NCBI GenBank assembly: GCA_964579675.1
Contig: CAZOIA010000141.1
Coordinates: forward strand, 1 to 15,108
Length of the DNA stretch: 15,108 bases
Direction of reading: 5' to 3'
Origin: CAZOIA01 sp964579675
GTDB lineage: Bacteria; Planctomycetota; Phycisphaerae; UBA1845; PWPN01
The notes beneath the pieces are model-generated. The model did not search any database, had not been told where the DNA came from, and saw nothing but the letters and a program-made list of their open reading frames with translations. The position numbers and the translations under genes were made by a program. This document shows positions 1 through 6,620 of this stretch, piece by piece. Within the stretch, counting starts at the first letter, position 1, and each line of letters starts with the position of its first letter.

Positions 1-2
1 AT

Positions 3-1232
3 TTCAATGGTCTGGTGCGGGCGATTTCGGAGGCGTCGGCCCGGGCGTGTGGGGAGTTGTTGGGCAAGGCGTGTCGGGCGGTGGAGCGAGCGGCAATAGC
101 CCGTGCCCCTCGGCGGTGGGAAAATCGGGGTCAGCAGGAACGGACGCTGCGGTTGCCTTGGGGCCAGACGCGGATTTGGCGGACCCGGGTTCGGGATCGG
201 AAGACGAGGAAGACTTACAACCTGGCGGACAGGCTGCTGGGGTTGGTGCCGCGGGTTCGGCGTGGGGTTTCGGAGGTTCGGACGGCGTGTGAGCTGGCGG
301 CGGAACTGTCGTATCGCCGGGCTCGGTACTGGTGGGAGCGTCTGACGGGGCTGCGGACCAGTGTGATGAACTTCTGGCGGATGGTTCAGAAGGCGGGGGC
401 GAAGCTGGCGTGGCGTGAGCGATCGTCGGTCGGTGAGATTGAGCCTGGGGCTCCGCCGCCGCGGGCGGTGCGTCGGTTGTATCTGGAGGCGGACGGGGCC
501 TGGTTGCGTCGCCAGCGTGGGCATCGACGTCGCGGGGAGGATTCGCGTCGCGCGATGGTATCGACGGCTCCGCGTGGCATGTTGCTGTATGTGGGTGCGA
601 GCTACAGTCAGTTGCATCGTACGGGGCGTCGGCGATTCAACGCGATCGACAAGCAGGTGAGCGTGGAATTGCAGGATTTACGGGCGTTTGGCCGGCAATG
701 GGGTTGGCAGGTCTCGCGTCGGTTCGACCTGGCACGTACGCCGAACGTGCTGTTCCTGTGCGACGGGGAAGACGGGCTGTTACGGCTGCCCGGGCGGCAC
801 TTCCGGTCGGCGTTGATACAGTTGGACCGGTTCCACGTTCATCAGCAGTTGGGACGTGCGTTCGGGTTACAGACGCCGGGTTATCAGCGTGCGTTGTCGT
901 CGTTATGCGAAGGGAACCTGCCTGCGGTGCGGTCGTTGCTGGCGTTGCGTGGGGCGGGCGGACGTGAGTCGGTATGTCGGGAGGTCCGCGGCTACCTGGA
1001 TCGGCACGAGGCGTGGTTGTACGCGCATCATCAGTGGCAAGCTCGAACGACGGTGAACAAGATGGGCAGTGGGGTGATCGAGAAGACGATCGAGACGCAG
1101 ATCAATCGTCGGATGAAAAAGCAAGGTATGAGTTGGTCGCTGGCCGGTGCGCAGCGGTTGAGCAAGTTGCGGGTGTTGTCGCTGGATCCGCGGCGTTGGG
1201 AGGCGTTCTGGTCGCAGCAGTTTGGAGGATAA
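3..1232 (+). CDS. ISLre2/UPF0236-type transposase, 5' end cut by window edge
   Basis: The reading frame is open to the left edge, so the true start probably lies upstream; the first possible in-window start is GTG at 15, giving 405 residues. Residues are numbered from that GTG. Recognition rests on the C-terminal block MGSGVIEKTIE...RRMKKQGMSWS..GAQRLSKL (350-386), the LDRFHVHQQL block (270-279) and the YLEADGAWL block (156-164), all in the order seen in UPF0236/ISLre2 transposases. Plausible DDE-type catalytic residues are D160, D250 and E356; this is inferred from family layout, not alignment. About half of the leucine codons are TTG or TTA and many arginines are CGT, whereas the genes downstream prefer CTG/CTC and CGG/CGC, which fits recent acquisition. 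No stop codon or frameshift is visible, so it may be functional. The left IS end is outside the window and no clear right terminal repeat could be assigned. Confidence 0.8.
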   Translation, partial: FNGLVRAISEASARACGELLGKACRAVERAAIARAPRRWENRGQQERTLRLPWGQTRIWRTRVRDRKTRKTYNLADRLLGLVPRVRRGVSEVRTACELAAELSYRRARYWWERLTGLRTSVMNFWRMVQKAGAKLAWRERSSVGEIEPGAPPPRAVRRLYLEADGAWLRRQRGHRRRGEDSRRAMVSTAPRGMLLYVGASYSQLHRTGRRRFNAIDKQVSVELQDLRAFGRQWGWQVSRRFDLARTPNVLFLCDGEDGLLRLPGRHFRSALIQLDRFHVHQQLGRAFGLQTPGYQRALSSLCEGNLPAVRSLLALRGAGGRESVCREVRGYLDRHEAWLYAHHQWQARTTVNKMGSGVIEKTIETQINRRMKKQGMSWSLAGAQRLSKLRVLSLDPRRWEAFWSQQFGG

Positions 1233-1282
1233 GCCGGGCGTCGCCAGCGATCGACGCCATAGAGTGAGCAGTCCAGCGTTCT

Positions 1283-1438
1283 CCATTCCCTTGGTAGCGG
1301 AGCCACCGGACGGCGGAGTCCGGGTTCCGTCCAGGAGGAGTCCGGCCCATGGATGGGCCGGCTGTCCGGAGGCCATGGAGGGTCGGAGTCCTGGACGGGT
1401 TCCGGGCTCTGCCGTAGCCTGGAGCCCCAAGGGAATGG
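1283..1438. repeat. Long imperfect inverted repeat with nested hairpins (possible structured RNA or mobile-element end)
   Basis: The outer arms CCATTCCCTTGG (1283-1294) and CCAAGGGAATGG (1427-1438) are perfect 12-bp complements. Further in, GTCCAGGA (1329-1336) pairs with TCCTGGAC (1389-1396). At the centre, CCGGCCCAT (1342-1350) and ATGGGCCGG (1353-1361) form a perfect 9-bp inverted repeat separated by two bases. Side hairpins are CCGGAC/GTCCGG (1306-1311 with 1318-1323) and GGCTC/GAGCC (1405-1409 with 1422-1426). The word GGAGTCCGG also recurs directly at 1315 and 1337, and as GGAGTCCTGG at 1385. The layout of a long closing stem with branched internal hairpins could be a structured RNA, a non-autonomous element or the end of the adjacent IS. 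No coding frame of good quality runs through it. Confidence 0.6.
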
Positions 1439-1492
1439 GAATATGTGATCGAGTACGGAGTGCAGGTGCCAGCAGGAAAGCGTGAGCCTCAG

Positions 1493-1520
1493 TTCAGATA
1501 CCCCAATTAAGGGTTACACT
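1493..1520 (+). promoter_or_regulatory. Candidate sigma-70-like promoter for pheA
   Basis: TTCAGA (1493-1498) and TACACT (1515-1520) are separated by 16 bp and each matches four of six consensus bases. Transcription would start near 1527 and leave a leader of about 105 nt before pheA. This is the most AT-rich spot upstream of the gene. The assignment is weak because planctomycete promoters are poorly defined. Confidence 0.3.
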
Positions 1521-1633
1521 ACCGTTGCTGGACCCTGGCTGGCCGGTTTTTGCATCGCGGGGGTGTTCCGGCTAACATCCCGGGTCTGGCTTTCGGGTTC
1601 GGTGGGCGTGGGGCCGATTGCACGGTGGTGCGA

Positions 1634-2695
1634 ATGGACATCGAGGAACTTCGCAGACAGATCGACGCCATCGACGAGGAACTCGTTGCGATACTGAATC
1701 AGCGGGCGGCGATCGTGGTGCAGATCGGGAAGCTCAAGAGCGCCGGGGGGACCCCCGTCTACGCTCCGGACCGCGAGAAGATGGTGCTGGACAAGATCTG
1801 CCAGGCCAACAAGGGCCCGTTGCCGGACAATACGCTGGTGGCGATCTACCGGGAGCTGATGAGCGGGTCGTTTGCCCTGGAGAAGCCGTTGCGGATCGCG
1901 TACCTCGGCCCCCAGGGCAGCTACTCGCACCTGGCGGCGGTGGGCAAGTTCGGGGCCTCGGTCGAGTACGAGCCGGTAACGGACATCCGCGGCGTGTTTG
2001 AAGAAGTCTCCCGCGAGCGGGCGGACTTCGGGATCGTCCCGATCGAGAACTCGGTGGGCGGCGGGGTCATCGACACGCTTGATGCCCTGGTCGAGACGGA
2101 TGTGCAGGTCTGTGCAGAGATCAATCGCCCGATCCATCACAACCTGCTGGCCAACTGCTCCCTGAAAAAGGTTGAGCGCGTTTACTCGAAGCCCGAGGTG
2201 TTCGCCCAGTGTCAGCGGTGGCTGAGCGGAACGAACCTGGCCGGCATGACCATCCCGGTGGCGAGCACGAGCAAGGCGGCGGAGCTGGCCCGCGAGGAGG
2301 AGGGGGCGGCGGCAATCGGGAGCACGTTGGCGGCGGAACTCTATGGGCTCAAGGTCGTTTGCGAGAACATCGAGGACGCCACGCACAACGTGACCCGCTT
2401 CTTTGTGATCGGGCAGGAGACGGCCCAACCCACGGGCGATGACAAAACCTCCGTCGTGTTCACCACCAAGGATGAGCCGGGGGCCCTGGTCAACGTGCTG
2501 GCCGCGTTCCGTGAGTCGGGGGTGAACATGTCTTTCATCCAGTCTCGCCCGAGCAAGAAGCGCAATTGGGAGTATTACTTCTTCGGGGACCTGAAGGGGC
2601 ACTGCAGCGATGCGCCTTTGCGGGATGCGATCGAGGCGGGGCGGGCCCATTGCTTGCGGCTCAACGTACTCGGTTCTTATCCGCGGGCGTCGTAG
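1634..2695 (+). CDS. pheA: Bifunctional chorismate mutase / prephenate dehydratase (P-protein)
   Basis: Converts chorismate to prephenate and prephenate to phenylpyruvate in phenylalanine synthesis; cytoplasmic. The 353-residue protein has an N-terminal AroQ-type chorismate mutase helix region (about 1-85, starting MDIEELRRQIDAID), a prephenate dehydratase domain (about 86-265) and a C-terminal ACT domain (about 272-350). Visible dehydratase motifs are GPQGSYS (92-98), PIENS (136-140) and the TRF motif (254-256) that carries the catalytic threonine. In the ACT domain, EPGAL (281-285) and QSRP (303-306) correspond to the GAL and ESRP motifs that bind phenylalanine, so feedback inhibition is expected; glutamine replaces the usual glutamate of ESRP. 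ATG 1634 was chosen because it begins exactly at the mutase domain. The frame stays open to 1550, but those extra residues resemble nothing. The stop codon abuts the tpiA leader. Confidence 0.95.
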   Translation: MDIEELRRQIDAIDEELVAILNQRAAIVVQIGKLKSAGGTPVYAPDREKMVLDKICQANKGPLPDNTLVAIYRELMSGSFALEKPLRIAYLGPQGSYSHLAAVGKFGASVEYEPVTDIRGVFEEVSRERADFGIVPIENSVGGGVIDTLDALVETDVQVCAEINRPIHHNLLANCSLKKVERVYSKPEVFAQCQRWLSGTNLAGMTIPVASTSKAAELAREEEGAAAIGSTLAAELYGLKVVCENIEDATHNVTRFFVIGQETAQPTGDDKTSVVFTTKDEPGALVNVLAAFRESGVNMSFIQSRPSKKRNWEYYFFGDLKGHCSDAPLRDAIEAGRAHCLRLNVLGSYPRAS

Positions 2696-2708
2696 GTGTT
2701 CTGGCAGC

Positions 2709-2715
2709 GAGGAAG
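2709..2715 (+). promoter_or_regulatory. Ribosome-binding site deciding the tpiA start
   Basis: GAGGAAG lies 4 bases before ATG 2720. It favours 2720 (or the adjacent ATG 2723) over the upstream in-frame GTG at 2696, which directly follows the pheA stop and has no comparable site. Confidence 0.6.
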
Positions 2716-2719
2716 CAAA

Positions 2720-3487
2720 ATGATGCGACGACTTTATGTGGCTGGCAATTGGAAGATGAATCTGAACCTGGCGCAGGCGCGGGCATTGCTCGAGGACATC
2801 CAGGCCAGGCTGCCTGAGGATCCACCGGTTGACCTGGCGGTGTTCCCGCCGTTCGTGCTGCTGCAGCCGCTGGCCCACATGCTGAAGAGACTGCCGATTG
2901 GACTGGGGGCCCAGAACTGCCACTTCGAGCCCAAGGGGGCGTTCACCGGCGAGATTTCGCCCCTGATGCTGAAGGATGCCGGCTGCGACTCGGTGATTAT
3001 CGGGCATAGCGAACGCCGGCACGTTTTCGGCGAGCCGGGGGACCTGTTGAAGAAGAAGGTCGAGGCCGCCCTCGGCGCGGGCCTGAAGGTCATCTACTGC
3101 GTGGGCGAAACCCTCACCGAGCGGGAGGCCGGCCAGACGGAGCCGGTGCTGACCCGCCAGGTTCACGAGGTCCTGGGTGCGGAGGTGAGCCTGGATCGGG
3201 TCACGATCGCCTACGAGCCGGTCTGGGCGATCGGGACGGGCAGGACGGCCACGCCCGAGCAGGCCCAGTCGGCCCAGGCCTTCGTTCGTCAGGAGATCAA
3301 GAAGCTGTATAATAGCGAGGTCGGCGATCGGGTGCGGATCCAGTACGGCGGGAGCGTCAAGGCCGCCAATGCCCGGGAGCTGATGTCCCGGCCGGATGTG
3401 GACGGCGCGCTGGTGGGCGGCGCGAGCCTGAAGGCCGATGAGTTCGTCGGCATTATCGAGGGGGCGATAGCGGCCCGGGATACCTGA
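2720..3487 (+). CDS. tpiA: Triosephosphate isomerase
   Basis: Interconverts dihydroxyacetone phosphate and glyceraldehyde 3-phosphate in glycolysis and gluconeogenesis. The protein has 255 residues, the usual length for a bacterial TIM barrel. All catalytic residues are present: N10 and K12 in GNWKMN, H96 in IIGHSERR (93-100) and E166 in AYEPVWAIGTG (164-174). The flexible loop 6 (AIGTGRTAT, 170-178) and the phosphate-binding YGGSVK (209-214) are intact. The start is ATG 2720, set by GAGGAAG. The gene lies 24 nt after pheA and may be co-transcribed with it. secG follows after a 300-nt gap that holds repeats, so read-through into secG is uncertain. Nothing unusual is seen in the protein. Confidence 0.96.
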   Translation: MMRRLYVAGNWKMNLNLAQARALLEDIQARLPEDPPVDLAVFPPFVLLQPLAHMLKRLPIGLGAQNCHFEPKGAFTGEISPLMLKDAGCDSVIIGHSERRHVFGEPGDLLKKKVEAALGAGLKVIYCVGETLTEREAGQTEPVLTRQVHEVLGAEVSLDRVTIAYEPVWAIGTGRTATPEQAQSAQAFVRQEIKKLYNSEVGDRVRIQYGGSVKAANARELMSRPDVDGALVGGASLKADEFVGIIEGAIAARDT

Positions 3488-3535
3488 ATGACCGTGCGCG
3501 AATGGGCGCCCCAGTCCGGATTACTCATGAATGGA

Positions 3536-3700
3536 TTCACCACGGAGACACAAAGGCCACGGAGAAAAGAAGTTAGGTGGAATCCTCCCGGGTCGAGGTT
3601 CGACGGTATGTTGATGACGCTGATGGCCATGTCGGAACCCGAGGCGTCGATTTCCACTGATCTCATTGCCTTTTCCATTTCTCCGTGTCTTCGTGGTGAA
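3536..3700. repeat. Small inverted-repeat element (CACCACGGAGACAC type), possible GxxExxY relic
   Basis: The left arm TTCACCACGGAGACAC (3536-3551) and right arm GTGTCTTCGTGGTGAA (3685-3700) are inverted repeats with one mismatch in 16. Just inside, CACGGAGAAA (3558-3567) matches TTTCTCCGTG (3678-3687), so each arm carries two copies of the ACGGAG word. From general knowledge, repeats of this type are scattered through many bacterial genomes and often flank small genes of the GxxExxY family. On the minus strand the inside reads NEISG next to the right arm, then, in another frame, an AI-V...LDPG stretch. This weakly resembles a GxxExxY N-terminus. It is at most a remnant, because no intact frame exists. 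Confidence 0.6.
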
Positions 3701-3729
3701 TAATCCGCCCTAGCGGGCGCGATACTCCG

Positions 3730-3773
3730 CGCGGGCTTTAAGGCCGCGTTAAGCCCGCGGCTCGTTGCCGCGG
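3730..3773 (+). promoter_or_regulatory. Two overlapping, mutually exclusive hairpins in the secG leader
   Basis: CGCGGGCTT (3730-3738) pairs with AAGCCCGCG (3751-3759) across a 12-nt loop. CCGCGG (3755-3760) pairs with CCGCGG (3768-3773) across a 7-nt loop. The two stems share bases 3755-3759, so only one can form at a time, and the second ends one base before the secG ribosome-binding site. Neither has a U-tract, so a simple terminator is unlikely. In a GC-rich genome such pairings can arise by chance. Confidence 0.35.
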
Positions 3774-3780
3774 AAAGGAA
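3774..3780 (+). promoter_or_regulatory. Ribosome-binding site of secG
   Basis: AAAGGAA lies 8 bases before ATG 3789 and only 2 bases before ATG 3783, so 3789 is the better start. An in-frame TTG at 3765 lies upstream of this site and is not credible. Confidence 0.5.
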
Positions 3781-3788
3781 CGATGCTA

Positions 3789-4163
3789 ATGGACATGCTG
3801 GCAAGCTGGATCCACGCGACCATTTCCACTGTGTTCGTGCTGGTCTGCATCTTGTTGATCCTGGTGATCCTGCTGCAGAAGGGCCGGGGCGGGGGATTGT
3901 CCGGTGCCTTCGGGGGGGGCGGGGGTGGATACAGTGCATTCGGTGCCAAGACGGGTGACGTGTTCACCTGGGTGACGGTGGCTTTGACGTTCATGTTCAT
4001 CCTGATCGCCATGATCGGCAATTGGAAGTACATTCCCGAGACTCCGGGCATACCGGCCGCCCCGGGCGTCAAGGCACCAACGGGCGCGCCGACCGACGAT
4101 ACCGGCCCGTCCGGCGAGGGCGGGGCGACGGAAGATGCCCCCTCGAGCCCGCCCGGCGGCTGA
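3789..4163 (+). CDS. secG: Preprotein translocase subunit SecG
   Basis: Small membrane subunit of the SecYEG channel that assists SecA-driven export. The 124-residue protein shows two membrane helices (about 11-30 and 58-77). They are joined by the hallmark glycine-rich loop LLQKGRGGGLSGAFGG (28-43), continuing to YSAFGAKTGD (48-57). Past residue 82 there is a tail of about 43 residues rich in Pro, Gly, Asp and Glu; many SecG proteins end much sooner. Start 3789 follows the spacing of AAAGGAA; 3783 would add two residues. The gene lies downstream of tpiA, a neighbour pair seen in many bacteria, and 75 nt before yicC. Confidence 0.92.
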   Translation: MDMLASWIHATISTVFVLVCILLILVILLQKGRGGGLSGAFGGGGGGYSAFGAKTGDVFTWVTVALTFMFILIAMIGNWKYIPETPGIPAAPGVKAPTGAPTDDTGPSGEGGATEDAPSSPPGG

Positions 4164-4238
4164 CCCCGTCGGTCCCCATCCCGAGTGATGAATGGTTATC
4201 CTCGGCAACCTGCCACGTGAACGGAGACCGTCGACGTT

Positions 4239-5117
4239 ATGCTTCTGTCGATGACCGGCTACGGTGAGGCTCAGTACCACGATGGCGAGGTATCCTACGT
4301 GCTGGAAGTCCGGAGTCTGAACAACCGCTACTTCAAGGCCAGCATCAAACTGCCGGACTTCCTGACGATCTTCGAGTCGGAGGTGGAGCGGATGCTTCGC
4401 GCCCGCCTGGCCCGGGGCAGCGTGACGTACACCGTGCGGGTCCGCAACTCCAGCGCCGAGGCCGCCCAGGAGATCAATACCGCCGCCCTGGAGCACTACC
4501 TCGAGCAGTTGAGCCGGGTCCCGATGACGGGGCCCGTGCAGATCGATCTGGCCGCGGTCCTCGCCTTGCCGGGAGTTTGCCAGCCGCCTGAACTGGACGA
4601 GGGCCGGCGGGAACATCAGTTGCAGATCATCGCCAGGCTGACCCGGGAGGCGCTGGACCGGCTGATCGAAATGCGACGGGCAGAGGGCAGAGCCCTCCGC
4701 GATGATGTGCGGGTCCACTGCCAGCGGATCCGGGAGCACGTGGCCACGGTGGCCCGCCAGGCCCCCCAGGTGCTCAACGATTACCACCAGAAGCTGCTCC
4801 AGCGGACCAACGAGCTGCTCGGCAACTCGAAGCTGCCCCTCGAACTGGACGACGTCAGGCGTGAGGTCGCCCTGTACGCGGAACGATGCGACATCAACGA
4901 GGAGATCTCCCGATTAGGCTCGCATCTGGATCAGTTCGAGCGAATGTGCGATCGCACCGAGCAAGCTGGGAGGAAGCTCGACTTCCTGGCCCAGGAGATG
5001 CTGCGTGAGGCCAACACGATCGGCAGCAAGGCGAACGACGCGACCATCGCCCACCACGTGGTGGAGATCAAAGGCGCGATCGACCGGCTGAAGGAGCAGG
5101 TGCAGAACGTCGAGTGA
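4239..5117 (+). CDS. yicC: YicC family protein (putative endoribonuclease)
   Basis: YicC family members act in RNA turnover; the E. coli protein has been described as an endoribonuclease. The 292-residue length is typical. The N-terminus MLLSMTGYGEAQ (1-12) is the family signature (usually M..SMTGFG). The C-terminal DUF1732 region has EISRLGSHLDQF (222-233), GRKLDFLAQEM (244-254) and REANTIGSKAND (256-267), all highly conserved. ATG 4239 has a GGAG 12 bases upstream, which is long spacing, but the protein start matches the family exactly. The gene overlaps or abuts gmk, and the order yicC-gmk-rpoZ is found in many phyla, which suggests a stable operon linking RNA and nucleotide metabolism. 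The biochemical role here is inferred from the family. Confidence 0.9.
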   Translation: MLLSMTGYGEAQYHDGEVSYVLEVRSLNNRYFKASIKLPDFLTIFESEVERMLRARLARGSVTYTVRVRNSSAEAAQEINTAALEHYLEQLSRVPMTGPVQIDLAAVLALPGVCQPPELDEGRREHQLQIIARLTREALDRLIEMRRAEGRALRDDVRVHCQRIREHVATVARQAPQVLNDYHQKLLQRTNELLGNSKLPLELDDVRREVALYAERCDINEEISRLGSHLDQFERMCDRTEQAGRKLDFLAQEMLREANTIGSKANDATIAHHVVEIKGAIDRLKEQVQNVE

Positions 5118-5128
5118 GGGCAACGGGA

Positions 5129-5698
5129 ATGTCCGGTATCCTGCTGATCGTCAGTGGACCGAGCGGCGTCGGGAAGACGACCATCTGCAAGCGGCTGGTC
5201 AAGCGGCTGGATGCGTTCTTGAGTGTTTCACGCACGACCCGGCGGCGACGCGACGACGAGGTGGACGGCGAGGACTACTACTTCATCAGCACCGAGGCCT
5301 TCGAGCGGCAACTTGAAGCCGGGGAGATCCTGGAATACGCTCGGGTGTACGGTGGGCAGTATTACGGCACACCGGCTCAGCCGGTCCTCGACGCGCTTGC
5401 CGCGGGGCGGGTGGTTATCCTTGAGATCGAAATCGACGGGACTATCCAGGTGATGCGTCGCTTCCCCGATGCGGTCAGCATTTATATTCTCGCGCCGAGC
5501 CCGGCCGACCAGGAGGGCCGCCTCGTGGGCCGGGAGAAGGACTCCGCCGATGCGATTCAGGAGCGACTGAGCAAAGCCGACGGCGAAATACGCTACGCCT
5601 ATGACAGCGGCGCGTATCGTCATTTTCTCGTCAACGACACCGTCGAGGAAACGGTGGATAAGATTGCTCGTATAGTCCGGGAGAAACAATCCGCATGA
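5129..5698 (+). CDS. gmk: Guanylate kinase
   Basis: Phosphorylates GMP to GDP with ATP; essential for GTP and dGTP supply. The protein has 189 residues from ATG 5129. The P-loop is GPSGVGKTT (10-18). The GMP-binding segment SRTTRRRRDDEVDGEDYY (34-51) has the conserved S, TTR and DGxDY elements, and E70 with Y79 fits the rest of the GMP site. LEIEIDG (98-104) corresponds to the usual LEIDVQG, QERL (144-147) lies in the lid and FLVND (166-170) is near the end. A GTG at 5114 overlapping the yicC stop would add five residues, but GAGGG 8 bases before ATG 5129 supports the later start. The stop overlaps the rpoZ start as ATGA, indicating translational coupling. Confidence 0.95.
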   Translation: MSGILLIVSGPSGVGKTTICKRLVKRLDAFLSVSRTTRRRRDDEVDGEDYYFISTEAFERQLEAGEILEYARVYGGQYYGTPAQPVLDALAAGRVVILEIEIDGTIQVMRRFPDAVSIYILAPSPADQEGRLVGREKDSADAIQERLSKADGEIRYAYDSGAYRHFLVNDTVEETVDKIARIVREKQSA

Positions 5699-5925
5699 TT
5701 GACATACTCAAAGACGACACGATCATCAACATGGTGGGCGGGCGGTTCAGGCTTACCGCCCTGATGCAGAAGCGCTGGCTGGAGCTCATGCAGGGGGCCC
5801 GACCGACGGTGGACCCGACGGGCAAGACCGAACTCGAAATCGTTGTTCAAGAGATCCTCGAAGGCAAAATCGCCGTGGACACCGGTGGGCCATCCTCCGT
5901 GGAGGATGAGGACGGTGCCGAGTAA
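5695..5925 (+). CDS. rpoZ: RNA polymerase omega subunit
   Basis: Small subunit that helps assemble and stabilise the beta' subunit of RNA polymerase, and in many bacteria forms part of the ppGpp site. The protein has 76 residues. The core GGRFRLTALMQKRWLELMQG (15-34) matches the omega pattern RF.L..L..KRA..L..G. The tail is acidic, as usual. It starts on an ATG that overlaps the gmk stop (ATGA), and its own end overlaps the first codons of coaC. Position between gmk and coaC strongly supports the call, because this is the usual omega neighbourhood. Confidence 0.9.
   Translation: MIDILKDDTIINMVGGRFRLTALMQKRWLELMQGARPTVDPTGKTELEIVVQEILEGKIAVDTGGPSSVEDEDGAE
5901..5905 (+). promoter_or_regulatory. 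Ribosome-binding site deciding the coaC start
   Basis: GGAGG lies inside the 3' end of rpoZ, 9 bases before GTG 5915. The only nearby ATG in frame (5906) directly abuts it and could not use it, so GTG 5915 is preferred. Confidence 0.5.
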
Positions 5926-6565
5926 GAGTGATCAGCACGAGGGTGCCGATCTGACCGGCTACGAAGTGGTGGCCGGTGTCGGAGGAGGTATTGCCGCCTA
6001 CAAGGTCTGCCTCGTCGTGTCCGGGCTCGTTCAGCGCAAGTGCGGCGTGACGGTCGCCATGACGCAAGCTGCCACGCGATTCGTGACCCCGCTGACGTTC
6101 CAGGCCCTGACGCACCGGCAAGTCTTCACCACCCTGTGGGAAACCCAAGGATACTACGAGCCGCAACATCTCAGCCTGACCGAGATCGCGGATCTGTACC
6201 TTGGCGCACCGGTAACGGCCAATCTGATCGGTAAGTTCGCCTCGGGCATCGGCGACGACCTGGTCAGCACGTTGATGATTGGCCGCGATTGCCCCGCCCT
6301 GCTGGCCCCGGCGATGAACGCGCGGATGTGGGAGAACCCCATCGTTCAGCGGAACGTCGCCATTCTCCGCGAATTGGGCTATGCATTCATTGGGCCGGAG
6401 GAGGGGCGGTTGGCCTGCGGTACGATCGGCCGGGGGCGAATGGCGGAACCCGAAACGATCATCGAGGCGGTCGAATGCACGTTGAGGCAGCGGCCACCCA
6501 GGAATGCCGCGAAGCGACGTTCGGATCGCCTCCGCGGGGGCGACAGTCGTCAGCCAGGGGCGTGA
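5915..6565 (+). CDS. coaC: Phosphopantothenoylcysteine decarboxylase (stand-alone CoaC)
   Basis: FMN-dependent decarboxylation of phosphopantothenoylcysteine to phosphopantetheine in coenzyme A synthesis. The 216-residue protein carries the complete flavoprotein domain. It has GVGGGIAAYK (21-30) for FMN binding, the proposed catalytic H85 in PQHLSL, the APVTANLIGKFASGIGDDL block (98-116), the PAMNARMW motif (132-139), and the substrate clamp ACGTIGRGRMAEP (167-179) with its conserved cysteine. The last 30 residues are Arg-rich and unlike the family; they lie where the frame overlaps the open frame of coaB. In most bacteria this domain is fused to CoaB. Here the second activity is in a different frame downstream. 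The gene overlaps rpoZ by 11 bp, so the two are probably co-transcribed. Confidence 0.9.
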   Translation: MPSKSDQHEGADLTGYEVVAGVGGGIAAYKVCLVVSGLVQRKCGVTVAMTQAATRFVTPLTFQALTHRQVFTTLWETQGYYEPQHLSLTEIADLYLGAPVTANLIGKFASGIGDDLVSTLMIGRDCPALLAPAMNARMWENPIVQRNVAILRELGYAFIGPEEGRLACGTIGRGRMAEPETIIEAVECTLRQRPPRNAAKRRSDRLRGGDSRQPGA

Positions 6566-6620
6566 GCCCTCGGACTACCTGCCCGTGCCCGGCGGGGGCA
6601 AGGAAACAGGATCATCTCCG

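Larger units (their letters stand above)
1233..1633. other. Gene-free stretch between transposase and pheA
   Basis: These 401 bases hold the long inverted repeat at 1283-1438 and a weak promoter candidate just before pheA. I see no tRNA and no convincing small gene. The short + frames here (1222-1485 and 1482-1697) have no recognisable domain, and the second one runs into pheA in the wrong frame. Confidence 0.5.

Noticed and set aside
1514..3166. Minus-strand open frame of 550 codons
   Set aside because: It lies antisense to pheA and tpiA, both certain genes, and its Arg/His/Leu-rich content has no domain; a GC-rich shadow.
3488..3703. Plus-strand frame of 71 codons after tpiA
   Set aside because: It is made largely of the inverted-repeat element arms, a common source of false small proteins.
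3786..4787. Minus-strand open frame of 333 codons
   Set aside because: Antisense to secG and yicC with no recognisable domain.
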